A stretch of DNA of 5,521 nucleotides from Rickettsiales bacterium (GCA_947441895.1 CANEUT010000116.1:1-5521), one strand, 5' to 3'. Shown: positions 1 to 5,445, counted from the first letter of the stretch. A program made the numbers and translations. The notes: generated by a model from the letters alone, not told the origin.

Positions 1-1470
1 ATCATACAGAATATGCTGCGCGGCCCACATCTGGTGCTGGCCCACATCGGTGGTAATATAAAAATCTTTTTTTTCCAGATGATGATTCAAACGGCGCAGC
101 GCGTGCTGCGGTTTAATATGTTTGCCCACCTGCTTATAGCCAAAGCTATCGCGTGCGCGCCACACATCAATCTGCTTCCACCATTTGTTCAGCGCATCTT
201 TTTGCAGCACAGGTTTTTTCTTGCGCCACAGCGCAATCATCATCTCCACCACTTCGGCGGCGTCACCCACAATGCCAACATCCACCTGCACAATTTTATC
301 AATCGAGCTGGCATCGATATCGACATGGATTTTTTTTGATTTTTGCGCGAACGCGTCGAGGCGCCCCGTCACCCGATCATCGAACCGCGCGCCAAGGTTT
401 ATCATCACATCGCACTCGCTCATGCACATGTTCGCTTCCAGCGAGCCGTGCATGCCGGGCATGCCCAGAAATTGTTTGTCGTTGCCCGGAAAAGCGCCGA
501 GGCCCATCAGCGTCGTCGTCACCGGAAAGCCCGTCATATGCACGAATTTTGTCAGCGCTTCGCAGGCCTCGGCGCCCGCATTCACCACGCCGCCACCCAC
601 ATAGAACAGCGGCCGTTTTGCCTTGCTCATCAGCTCAATCGCACGCTCAACAAGCCTTGCATCGGCCTTCTTCACCGGCTTATAGCTTGAACGCGAAACC
701 GGCTGTTTGCCATGATAAATGCCGGTGGCGTTCAGCACATCTTTGGGCACATCCACCAGCACGGGGCCAGGGCGACCACTGGTTGCCACGTGGAACGCCT
801 CATGCAGAATGCGGCCCAAATCATTCACGTTTTTCACCAGGTAATTATGCTTGGTGGCGGAACGGGTAATGCCCACCACATCGGCCTCTTGGAACGCGTC
901 CGAACCGATGAGATGCGTGGGCACCTGACCCGTGACGCACACGAGGGGAATCGAATCCATCAGCGCGTCGGTCAGCGCCGTCACCGTGTTGGTGGCGCCG
1001 GGGCCACTCGTCACCATCAGCACGCCTACTTTACCGGTGGACCTGGCATAGCCTTCGGCGGCATGGCCCGCGCCTTGTTCGTGCCGCACCAGAATGTGCC
1101 GCAGTTTATTTTGTTTAAACAGCGCATCATACACCGGCAGCACCGCCCCACCGGGATAGCCAAACACCACTTCGGTGCCGTTATCGAGCATGGCTTGAAT
1201 GACAATTTCAGCACCCGTCAGCTCACGGCCAGCGCCAGTGCGCGGCGCTTCGCCACGCTTGCTTTCGCGGGTGGGGGTTTGTGTTTGGGGGGTCAAAAAA
1301 TCATCCGCCGTCAGGCGAATATGAAGTGCCTTGGCCTCTTTCAGCAAGGTCACCTGATGGCGCGTGGGGATGAGATCCCACTGTGAAACCGCGCTCGCGG
1401 TGACGTTACAAATCTCGGCCACCACGTTGGTGCCGCCGAACTTGGCAATGATGTTTTCTTTTGCGTCCAT
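1..1470 (-). CDS. ilvB: Acetolactate synthase large subunit with N-terminal helix-turn-helix extension (3' end outside window)
   Basis: Catalyses the thiamine-diphosphate-dependent condensation of pyruvate to acetolactate, or with 2-oxobutyrate to acetohydroxybutyrate, the first common step of valine, leucine and isoleucine synthesis; it normally works with a small regulatory subunit (IlvH/IlvN), which would be expected beyond position 1. The frame is open for 490 codons from ATG at 1470. The enzyme proper begins near residue 84 (ELTGAEIVIQAM), with FGYPGGAV (103-110), the cofactor-activating Glu131 in RHEQGAGHAAEGYA, SGPGATN (155-161), GQVPTHLIGSDAFQE (181-195), GARFDDRVTGR (360-370) and the cofactor-site motif VGQHQMW (476-482). 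The C-terminal part of the cofactor domain is missing because the window ends. Residues 6-58 form a Cro/YdaS-like helix-turn-helix (FGG, AVSQW, IPTRH, LTADDF), joined by a Thr/Pro/Arg-rich linker (59-83). No ATG or GTG lies in the linker; a TTG at codon 59 is the only alternative start. The ATG has no Shine-Dalgarno sequence. ilvI would be an equally valid symbol. The enzyme call is near certain; the extension is read directly from an unbroken frame. Confidence 0.95.
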   Translation of the reverse strand, partial: MDAKENIIAKFGGTNVVAEICNVTASAVSQWDLIPTRHQVTLLKEAKALHIRLTADDFLTPQTQTPTRESKRGEAPRTGAGRELTGAEIVIQAMLDNGTEVVFGYPGGAVLPVYDALFKQNKLRHILVRHEQGAGHAAEGYARSTGKVGVLMVTSGPGATNTVTALTDALMDSIPLVCVTGQVPTHLIGSDAFQEADVVGITRSATKHNYLVKNVNDLGRILHEAFHVATSGRPGPVLVDVPKDVLNATGIYHGKQPVSRSSYKPVKKADARLVERAIELMSKAKRPLFYVGGGVVNAGAEACEALTKFVHMTGFPVTTTLMGLGAFPGNDKQFLGMPGMHGSLEANMCMSECDVMINLGARFDDRVTGRLDAFAQKSKKIHVDIDASSIDKIVQVDVGIVGDAAEVVEMMIALWRKKKPVLQKDALNKWWKQIDVWRARDSFGYKQVGKHIKPQHALRRLNHHLEKKDFYITTDVGQHQMWAAQHILYD

Positions 1471-1478
1471 GGGGCTGG

Positions 1479-1507
1479 TGTTTAGGTAAACTAAACTAAA
1501 ATGTCAA
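1479..1507 (-). promoter_or_regulatory. Predicted ilvB promoter, probably giving a leaderless mRNA
   Basis: Reading the minus strand, a perfect TTGACA (1507-1502) is followed after 17 bp by TAAACA (1484-1479), a weak -10 matching three of six consensus positions. Only 8 bp separate this -10 from the ATG at 1470, so transcription would start at about the start codon. That agrees with the absence of a Shine-Dalgarno sequence (the bases before ATG read CACCAGCCCC). The strong -35 and ideal spacing support the call; the weak -10 limits confidence. Confidence 0.5.
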
Positions 1508-1524
1508 ACCCGATTTTAGTTTAG
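1480..1524. promoter_or_regulatory. Operator-like inverted repeats bracketing the ilvB -35 box
   Basis: CTAAACTAAAAT (1491-1502) and ATTTTAGTTTAG (1513-1524) are perfect 12-bp inverted arms with a 10-bp spacer, centre to centre 22 bp, or about two helical turns. The TTGACA -35 lies in the spacer and overlaps one arm by a base. A second palindrome, GTTTA-GG-TAAAC (1480-1491), covers the -10. The unit TAAAC/GTTTA occurs at 1480, 1487, 1492 and 1519. A bound dimer or tetramer would block RNA polymerase, so repression is the likely effect. The natural candidate ligand is the helix-turn-helix at the N-terminus of the adjacent ilvB product; this is inference. It does not look like a terminator because it is AT-rich and lies upstream of the gene. 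Confidence 0.6.
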
Positions 1525-1548
1525 ATAGTAATTGCGGCAAAGCTGCGT

Positions 1549-1614
1549 GGGGGCGAAGTCGCCCCCAAACCCCCTCGTTCGCTGTCGCTCCGGCTCGCCA
1601 TGGAAGGCTACGCA
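1549..1614 (+). repeat. GC-rich dispersed intergenic repeat, copy 1
   Basis: A 66-bp segment starts with a perfect hairpin, GGGGGCGA (1549-1556) and TCGCCCCC (1559-1566), and ends with a 24-bp block (1591-1614) that matches 3656-3679 at 23 of 24 positions. The copy at 3613-3679 has the same order (G5C/GC5 hairpin, C-rich middle, conserved 24-bp block), nearly the same length and the same orientation. No open frame with a plausible start covers it. It is probably a short non-autonomous repeat family of unknown function. Confidence 0.7.
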
Positions 1615-1640
1615 GGAATACTACAAACGCTGGAAGGGAT

Positions 1641-1662
1641 GGAGCGAGCTGGGGGAGCGAGC
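1641..1662. repeat. Short direct repeat GGAGCGAGC x2
   Basis: GGAGCGAGC occurs at 1641-1649 and again at 1654-1662, with TGGG between. The stretch follows the dispersed repeat, and its GCGAGCC is complementary to GGCTCGC inside that repeat (1592-1598), so the two could fold together or belong to one larger element. No function is evident. Confidence 0.4.
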
Positions 1663-1681
1663 CATCAGCCCGCGAAGCGGC

Positions 1682-1713
1682 GCACGTGGTTGATCAGGAG
1701 ATCAACCACGTGC
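1682..1713. repeat. Perfect 14-bp hairpin, AGGA loop
   Basis: The arms at 1682-1695 (GCACGTGGTTGATC) and 1700-1713 are perfect reverse complements around the loop AGGA. It lies 7 bp downstream (in miaA's sense) of the hairpin that contains the miaA stop. Neither strand has a run of T directly after the stem, so it is not a textbook intrinsic terminator, though it could still stall polymerase or protect a 3' end between miaA and ilvB. Confidence 0.75.
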
Positions 1714-1719
1714 ATCAAT

Positions 1720-1755
1720 ATCAGCTACCTAACGCAGTAGCGTTAGGTAGCTGAT
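1720..1755. repeat. Perfect 16-bp hairpin overlapping the miaA 3' end
   Basis: The arms at 1720-1735 (ATCAGCTACCTAACGC) and 1740-1755 are perfect reverse complements around the loop AGTA. The hairpin holds the miaA stop codon (1723-1721) and the codons for the last ten or so residues. It has the same design as the neighbour at 1682-1713: perfect arms and a purine-rich four-base loop. It may act as a 3'-end stabiliser or weak terminator for miaA, but no U-tract follows. Confidence 0.75.
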
Positions 1756-2590
1756 TTCTGATCCAAGTTAATTGGCGTTTGGCATAATTGCGGGTGTTTT
1801 GCTGGGCTTGGGTAATGGCATCTTCCAGCGTCATGGTGCCGCCCAAATAGGCCATCAGCTCGGGCACGCCATGGGCACGCAAAATGGGCGTGTCGGGGTG
1901 CAGATTCAGCGCCATCAGCGCTTTCACCTCATCAAGCGCGCCATTGTGCATCATGATTTTAAACCGCTGGTCGATGCGCTGATAGAGCAGCGCGCGGTCG
2001 ATTTCCATGGCAAAACATTCGAAGTTGGCTTCCGGAAACAGCTTAATAGTGCTTGCTTTTTGCCACTCATCGAGGCTTTTGCCCGTGGCCTGAACCACCT
2101 CCAGCGCGCGCAGCAAGCGCTGCGTGTCACCCGGTTTCAATTTCGCCGCCATCACCGCATCTTCTTTAGCAAGCCTCACGTGCAACGCCTCGCGCGGCAG
2201 GGCGCGCACGCCGTCACGAATATCGACCGGAATGGGTGGAATGCTCGACAGCCCCTCCATCAGCGCTTTGATATACATGCCCGTACCGCCGACCAATAAG
2301 GGAGTTTTTCCCTGTTGCCAGCAGTCGCGAATCACCGGTTCCACCAGCTTTAGCCACACCGCGACGGATGTGGGCGACGAAGCTGGCAACACGCCATAAA
2401 GCGCATGTTCAGTTTGTCTTTCCTCATCCTCCGTCGGCCTGGCGGTAATGACCCTGAGGGTCGAAACCATCTGCATGGCATCGGCATTGATAATCACCGT
2501 GGGGCACCCGGCCGCCATGGCCATGGCCCGCGCCGATTTGCCAGAACCGGTGGGGCCCACAAGAATGCTAATCTGTTTTGGTTGCTGCAT
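1721..2590 (-). CDS. miaA: tRNA dimethylallyltransferase
   Basis: Transfers the dimethylallyl group from dimethylallyl diphosphate to N6 of adenosine 37 in tRNAs that read codons beginning with U; cytoplasmic, and the first step toward ms2i6A. The 289-residue product shows the P-loop GPTGSGKS (12-19), INADAMQ with Asp37 at the position of the family's catalytic aspartate, LYGVLP (64-69), LVGGTGMYIKAL (99-110), DTQRLLRALEV (155-165), RAHGVPEL near 240, and NYAKRQLTWIRNQL close to the end. These match the family in order and spacing. The ATG at 2590 puts the P-loop at the usual distance from the N-terminus; no strong ribosome binding site precedes it. The protein stops about 14 residues after KRQLTW, shorter than the tail of E. 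coli MiaA, and these last residues are encoded inside a perfect hairpin. It is divergent from serB and in the same direction as ilvB, which has its own promoter. Confidence 0.95.
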   Translation of the reverse strand: MQQPKQISILVGPTGSGKSARAMAMAAGCPTVIINADAMQMVSTLRVITARPTEDEERQTEHALYGVLPASSPTSVAVWLKLVEPVIRDCWQQGKTPLLVGGTGMYIKALMEGLSSIPPIPVDIRDGVRALPREALHVRLAKEDAVMAAKLKPGDTQRLLRALEVVQATGKSLDEWQKASTIKLFPEANFECFAMEIDRALLYQRIDQRFKIMMHNGALDEVKALMALNLHPDTPILRAHGVPELMAYLGGTMTLEDAITQAQQNTRNYAKRQLTWIRNQLPNATALGS

Positions 2591-2621
2591 TTATTTTAAA
2601 CCGTTATGAGCACTCCGTTAC

Positions 2622-2627
2622 ATTATA
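2622..2627 (-). promoter_or_regulatory. Candidate -10 box for miaA
   Basis: The minus strand reads TATAAT at 2627-2622, a perfect -10 consensus, 31 bp upstream of the miaA ATG. The matching -35 position falls inside the adjacent repeat and reads GCTTTC, a poor match. The same AT-rich stretch reads TATAGA on the plus strand (2624-2629) and might also serve serB. The call rests on the -10 alone. Confidence 0.35.
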
Positions 2628-2632
2628 GATTT

Positions 2633-2697
2633 TGTCATTCCCGCGAAAGCGGGAATCTCCTTTCGTTAAGTAGATCCCTGCTTGCGCAGGGATGACA
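2633..2697. repeat. Double-hairpin intergenic repeat (TGTCATTCCCGC type)
   Basis: The 65-bp element is bounded by TGTCAT (2633-2638) and ATGACA (2692-2697). Inside are two hairpins: ATTCCCGC-GAAA-GCGGGAAT (2637-2656), with a GNRA-type loop, and ATCCCTGC-TTGC-GCAGGGAT (2674-2693). This is the layout of REP/BIME-like or small MITE-like palindromic units, and the TCATTCCCGC...GCGGGAATC sequence recurs in intergenic DNA of many proteobacteria. It fills most of the divergent miaA-serB spacer, ending 19 bp before the serB start. Confidence 0.8.
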
Positions 2698-2716
2698 ATG
2701 GGAAATTGGAATAATC

Positions 2717-3601
2717 ATGCGTCACGTACTTACATTCATCGGTTCCACCGCGAGTCCTGCCCCACTAGCGGCCACCATCACCAAGCTCACCGCCGCTTTT
2801 TCCGGCATGCCACTGCGCGCTTTGGCATCGGGCAAGGCCTATGATGTGGAGCTGGAATATGCGCTGACGCCGGAAGCCTTCGCCGCCCTCAAACAAAAAA
2901 CCGATGCGCTGCAGATCGATTGCGTGATGCAGCCACTGGCGAACCGCGCCAAAAAACTGCTCATCAGCGATATGGATTCCACCATGATTGAGCAGGAATG
3001 CATTGACGAACTGGCCGATTGTGTGGGGCTGAAGCCCAAAGTTTCTGCCATCACCGAACGTGCCATGAATGGCGAGTTAGATTTTCCAAGCGCCCTGCGC
3101 GAACGCGTGGGCCTGCTTTCTGGCCTGCCCGTTTCGTCGCTCGAGGAAGTGTTCGCCGAACGTATTACCTTCATGCCCGGCGCGCGCACGCTGCTGAAAA
3201 CCATGAAATCACGCGGCGCCCATTGCGTGCTGGTCTCCGGCGGCTTCACTTTTTTCACCAGCCGCGTGGCAAGTGCACTGGGGTTCGATGATGACGCAGC
3301 GAATGTGCTGCACATATCACGCGACAAACTCACCGGCACCGTGGCCGAACCCATTTTAGGGAAAGAAGCCAAGCTCGCCACGTTGCAGAAAATCTGCCGC
3401 ACGCGCAGCATTGCCGTGGCCGAAACACTGGCCGTGGGTGATGGCGCGAATGATTTGCCCATGCTGATGGCAGCCGGCCTTGGCGTGGCTTATCATGCCA
3501 AACCGGTGGTGGGCGCCCAGGCCCACGCCGCCATTCGTTTTAATGATCTTTCGGCACTGCTTTACCTGCAAGGCATCGCTAACCACGAATGGGTGGTTTA
3601 G
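2717..3601 (+). CDS. serB: Phosphoserine phosphatase
   Basis: Hydrolyses O-phosphoserine to serine, the last step of the phosphorylated serine pathway; cytoplasmic, Mg2+-dependent member of the HAD superfamily. The product is 294 residues. Residues 1 to about 75 form an ACT-like N-terminal region. The catalytic core follows: DMDST (85-89) with nucleophile Asp85 and acid/base Asp87, then IEQECIDELA, the cap segment ITERAMNGELDF (112-123), LVSGGFTFF (172-180) with Ser174 of motif II, the motif III Lys219 region, and GDGANDLPML (from 241) with Asp242 and Asp246 of motif IV. GVAYHAKP follows as usual for SerB. All catalytic residues are present. The ATG at 2717 has only a weak GGAA (2708-2711) as ribosome binding site. 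It runs divergent from miaA and convergent with degP. If transcription starts upstream of the double-hairpin repeat, that repeat would lie in the 5' leader. Confidence 0.96.
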   Translation: MRHVLTFIGSTASPAPLAATITKLTAAFSGMPLRALASGKAYDVELEYALTPEAFAALKQKTDALQIDCVMQPLANRAKKLLISDMDSTMIEQECIDELADCVGLKPKVSAITERAMNGELDFPSALRERVGLLSGLPVSSLEEVFAERITFMPGARTLLKTMKSRGAHCVLVSGGFTFFTSRVASALGFDDDAANVLHISRDKLTGTVAEPILGKEAKLATLQKICRTRSIAVAETLAVGDGANDLPMLMAAGLGVAYHAKPVVGAQAHAAIRFNDLSALLYLQGIANHEWVV

Positions 3602-3612
3602 TTTTATTTGAA

Positions 3613-3679
3613 GGGGGCTCGCGCCCCCAACGCTAACGCTGACCCCCGCGCTTCGCGGCTCGCCATGAAAGGCTACGCA
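3613..3679 (+). repeat. GC-rich dispersed intergenic repeat, copy 2
   Basis: Starting 12 bp after the serB stop, GGGGGC (3613-3618) pairs with GCCCCC (3623-3628), followed by a tandem AACGCT AACGCT (3629-3640), a second hairpin CCGCG-CTT-CGCGG (3646-3658), and the 24-bp block at 3656-3679 that matches 1591-1614 at 23 of 24 positions. It has the same orientation and near-equal length to copy 1. The first hairpin might help end serB transcription, but no T-run follows it. Confidence 0.7.
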
Positions 3680-3705
3680 CGCACCCCACAGCCATCTACC
3701 CTAAC

Positions 3706-3824
3706 GCGTTTTCAATGACGGCGAGTACTAGGAGTTCAAGGCGAGGTGGCGCGCAGTGTAGCAGCGCTACATAAGCGTCAGCGAGTCCGCCGAACGACAA
3801 CGTAATCGTCGTTATTCAAAACGC
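3706..3824. repeat. 119-bp structured element A, abutting the degP stop codon
   Basis: The outer arms 3706-3724 and 3806-3824 match as an inverted repeat at 16 of 19 positions; two of the three mismatches would be G-U pairs in a plus-strand RNA. A middle stem pairs GTTC (3734-3737) and GGCG (3740-3743) with CGCC (3788-3791) and GAAC (3792-3795). A central hairpin is TGTAGC-AGC-GCTACA (3757-3771). CTAGGA (3728-3733) and GACAACG (3796-3802) flank the middle stem. The same layout recurs at 5326-5445. The right end touches the degP stop codon (3827-3825). No open frame or transposase is present. It may be a palindromic repeat or a structured RNA at the degP 3' end. Confidence 0.75.
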
Positions 3825-5282
3825 CTATTTTACGGAAACGGTCACGAACACCATATCGGCCCCATGCCCCACCCGCAGGAGGGCAAAATCATGGCCTGAT
3901 TTTTTGGCATCGGCAATGGCGGCTTTCAGCGCGGCCACGGTTTCCACCGGCTGCTGATTGACTTCCAAAATGGTGTGACCGGGGCGAATGCCGCGCTTGG
4001 CGGCTTCACCGGCAGGGTCAATCTCCACCACCACCAGACCCTTTAAGCCCGGCTTCAGGTTGAATTGCTGGCGCATGGCATCGGTAATGGGCGTTAGGTT
4101 CATGCCCAGCACCGGGTCTTTTTTCACCGCTTTTGGAGCAACTTCCGCATCGGCGCCATCATCACCGCCATCCGTTGCGTCAGGATTATTTTTATCGGCT
4201 GGCAGTTCACCAATGGTAAGGCCGAGCGTTACTTCCTTGCCTTTGCGCCACACCACTAATTCGGCTTTTTTACCAATTTTCGTTTCCGCCACCAAACGCG
4301 GCAATTTGCGCATCTGGTCAATTTCTTTGCCATCGAAACGCAGCACCACATCACCCGGTTGTAGCCCGCTGCCAACAGCGGGGCTATCTTTGCTGATTTC
4401 AAGCACCAGCGCGCCTTGCGCTTTTTTCATGCCCAGTGAATTGGCGGCCTCTTCGCTTACATCCTGAATTTTTACGCCCAGCCACCCGCGATGAATGGTG
4501 CCCGAGATGCGCAGCTGATCGACCACGCTTTTAGCCATGGCCGAAGGTACGGCAAACCCAATGCCAATATTGGTGCCCGTGGGCGAGAAAATGGCCGAGT
4601 TCACCCCAATCACTTCGCCGCGCGCATTGAATAACGGGCCGCCCGAATTACCGCGATTAATGGCGGCATCGGTCTGAATAAAATCATCAAACGGGCCGGC
4701 ATTAATGTTGCGCCCACGCGCCGACACAATGCCCGCACTCACCGATCCGCCAAGGCCAAAGGGGTTGCCCACCGCAATCACCCAATCGCCCACATGCATG
4801 GCGTCGGAATCGCCGAACTTCACGGCCACCAGTGGTGTGGTGCTTTTCACTTTCAATAGCGCCAAATCGGTCTTGGGGTCGCGACCCACAATTTTAGCGG
4901 GCAGCTTGGTGTTATCTTGGAAAATCACCGTAATCTGATCGGCATTGCCCACCACATGGTTGTTGGTCACCACATAGCCACTTGCATCAATCACAAAGCC
5001 CGAACCCAGCGAGGTCACGTCGCGGGTGGTGGGCTGGCCCAGCTGCTGGTTGAATTGTTTGAAAAGCTGCTTGAATTGCTGGGTTTGCGGATTGTCGGGC
5101 AGCCCCTCGAAATCGAACATGGGGCCCATCGCCTGCTGCTGCACTTTTTGGGTGGTAGAAATATTCACCACCGCCGGCATGAGCGGCTCCACAATCGGCG
5201 CGAATGAATCGGGCGCGGCACTGTGGGCGGGGGCGGCAATCATAAGGGTGAGCGCCACAAAAATGGGGGCAAAATGTTTCAT
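3825..5282 (-). CDS. degP: Do/DegP-family periplasmic serine endoprotease
   Basis: Degrades, and in some relatives also chaperones, misfolded proteins in the periplasm. The 485-residue precursor begins with a signal peptide (MKHF, then a hydrophobic core at residues 5-17, with likely cleavage near AHS-A at 21/22). The trypsin-like domain carries the full triad: His109 in VVTNNHVV, Asp139 in KTDLALLKV, and Ser213 in GNSGGP. Residues 45-87 are a Gln-rich segment in the place of the regulatory LA loop. PDZ1 spans about 265-358 (RGWLGVKIQDV at its start) and PDZ2 about 390-483, separated by an Asp/Gly/Ala-rich linker (362-388). Two PDZ domains and this length fit the DegP/DegQ/MucD group; which member cannot be decided from sequence alone. 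The start at 5282 is fixed by an excellent ribosome binding site. hflC lies upstream on the same strand, separated by element B; serB converges on its 3' end. Confidence 0.95.
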   Translation of the reverse strand: MKHFAPIFVALTLMIAAPAHSAAPDSFAPIVEPLMPAVVNISTTQKVQQQAMGPMFDFEGLPDNPQTQQFKQLFKQFNQQLGQPTTRDVTSLGSGFVIDASGYVVTNNHVVGNADQITVIFQDNTKLPAKIVGRDPKTDLALLKVKSTTPLVAVKFGDSDAMHVGDWVIAVGNPFGLGGSVSAGIVSARGRNINAGPFDDFIQTDAAINRGNSGGPLFNARGEVIGVNSAIFSPTGTNIGIGFAVPSAMAKSVVDQLRISGTIHRGWLGVKIQDVSEEAANSLGMKKAQGALVLEISKDSPAVGSGLQPGDVVLRFDGKEIDQMRKLPRLVAETKIGKKAELVVWRKGKEVTLGLTIGELPADKNNPDATDGGDDGADAEVAPKAVKKDPVLGMNLTPITDAMRQQFNLKPGLKGLVVVEIDPAGEAAKRGIRPGHTILEVNQQPVETVAALKAAIADAKKSGHDFALLRVGHGADMVFVTVSVK

Positions 5283-5287
5283 GCTAA

Positions 5288-5294
5288 CCTCCTT
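5288..5294 (-). promoter_or_regulatory. Strong ribosome binding site of degP
   Basis: The minus strand reads AAGGAGG at 5294-5288, a perfect Shine-Dalgarno core 5 bases before the ATG at 5282. It fixes the degP start and contrasts with the weak or absent sites before ilvB, miaA and serB, implying efficient translation of the protease. Confidence 0.85.
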
Positions 5295-5325
5295 AAAATA
5301 AAGCGACTCTGGTCATGACATGTAA

Positions 5326-5445
5326 TGAAGTCATTTATAGGAGGCAAGGGCTAGGAATTTTTGCGCGCAAGGAAGGCACGTAGCGGCGCTACGAAACTGA
5401 CTGAGCACAAAAATGACAACGCCATTGGCCCTAGAAATGACTTCA
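5326..5445. repeat. 120-bp structured element B, between hflC and degP
   Basis: The outer arms 5326-5341 (TGAAGTCATTTATAGG) and 5430-5445 match as an inverted repeat at 15 of 16 positions. A middle stem pairs ATTTTTG (5357-5363) with CAAAAAT (5408-5414), and a central hairpin is CGTAGC-GGC-GCTACG (5379-5393). CTAGGA (5351-5356) and GACAACG (5415-5421) sit beside the middle stem exactly as in the element at 3706-3824. The right end includes the hflC stop codon (5445-5443). The element fills most of the hflC-degP spacer and ends 31 bp before the degP ribosome binding site, so the degP promoter, if separate, lies within or next to it. Confidence 0.75.

Noticed and set aside
13..1386. Several long plus-strand open frames opposite ilvB
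   Set aside because: They are rich in His/Arg/Pro, show no recognisable domain, and lie antisense to a frame with full acetolactate synthase motifs. GC bias explains their length.
1471..1530. T-box or leader-peptide attenuator upstream of ilvB
   Set aside because: The spacer between the inferred promoter and the ATG is too short, there is no run of Leu/Val/Ile codons, and the palindrome is AT-rich with the -35 in its loop.
1772..2599. Plus-strand open frames opposite miaA
   Set aside because: No domains and no convincing ribosome binding sites; miaA on the other strand accounts for the region.
2839..3462. A 207-codon minus-strand open frame opposite serB
   Set aside because: Ser/Ala-rich composition without motifs, entirely antisense to a well-supported SerB; a shadow frame.
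3613..3628. Classical intrinsic terminator after serB
   Set aside because: The G5C/GC5 stem is strong but no T-run follows on either strand, and it belongs to a repeat also found upstream of ilvB.
5312..5319. GTCATGAC palindrome upstream of degP as a stress-response operator
   Set aside because: Eight bases with no flanking symmetry or second site; too short to distinguish from chance.
5326..5445. Ends of an insertion sequence flanking degP (elements A and B as terminal repeats)
   Set aside because: The two elements are in direct rather than inverted orientation, each is itself a complete palindromic unit, no transposase lies between them, and degP next to hflC is a normal chromosomal arrangement.
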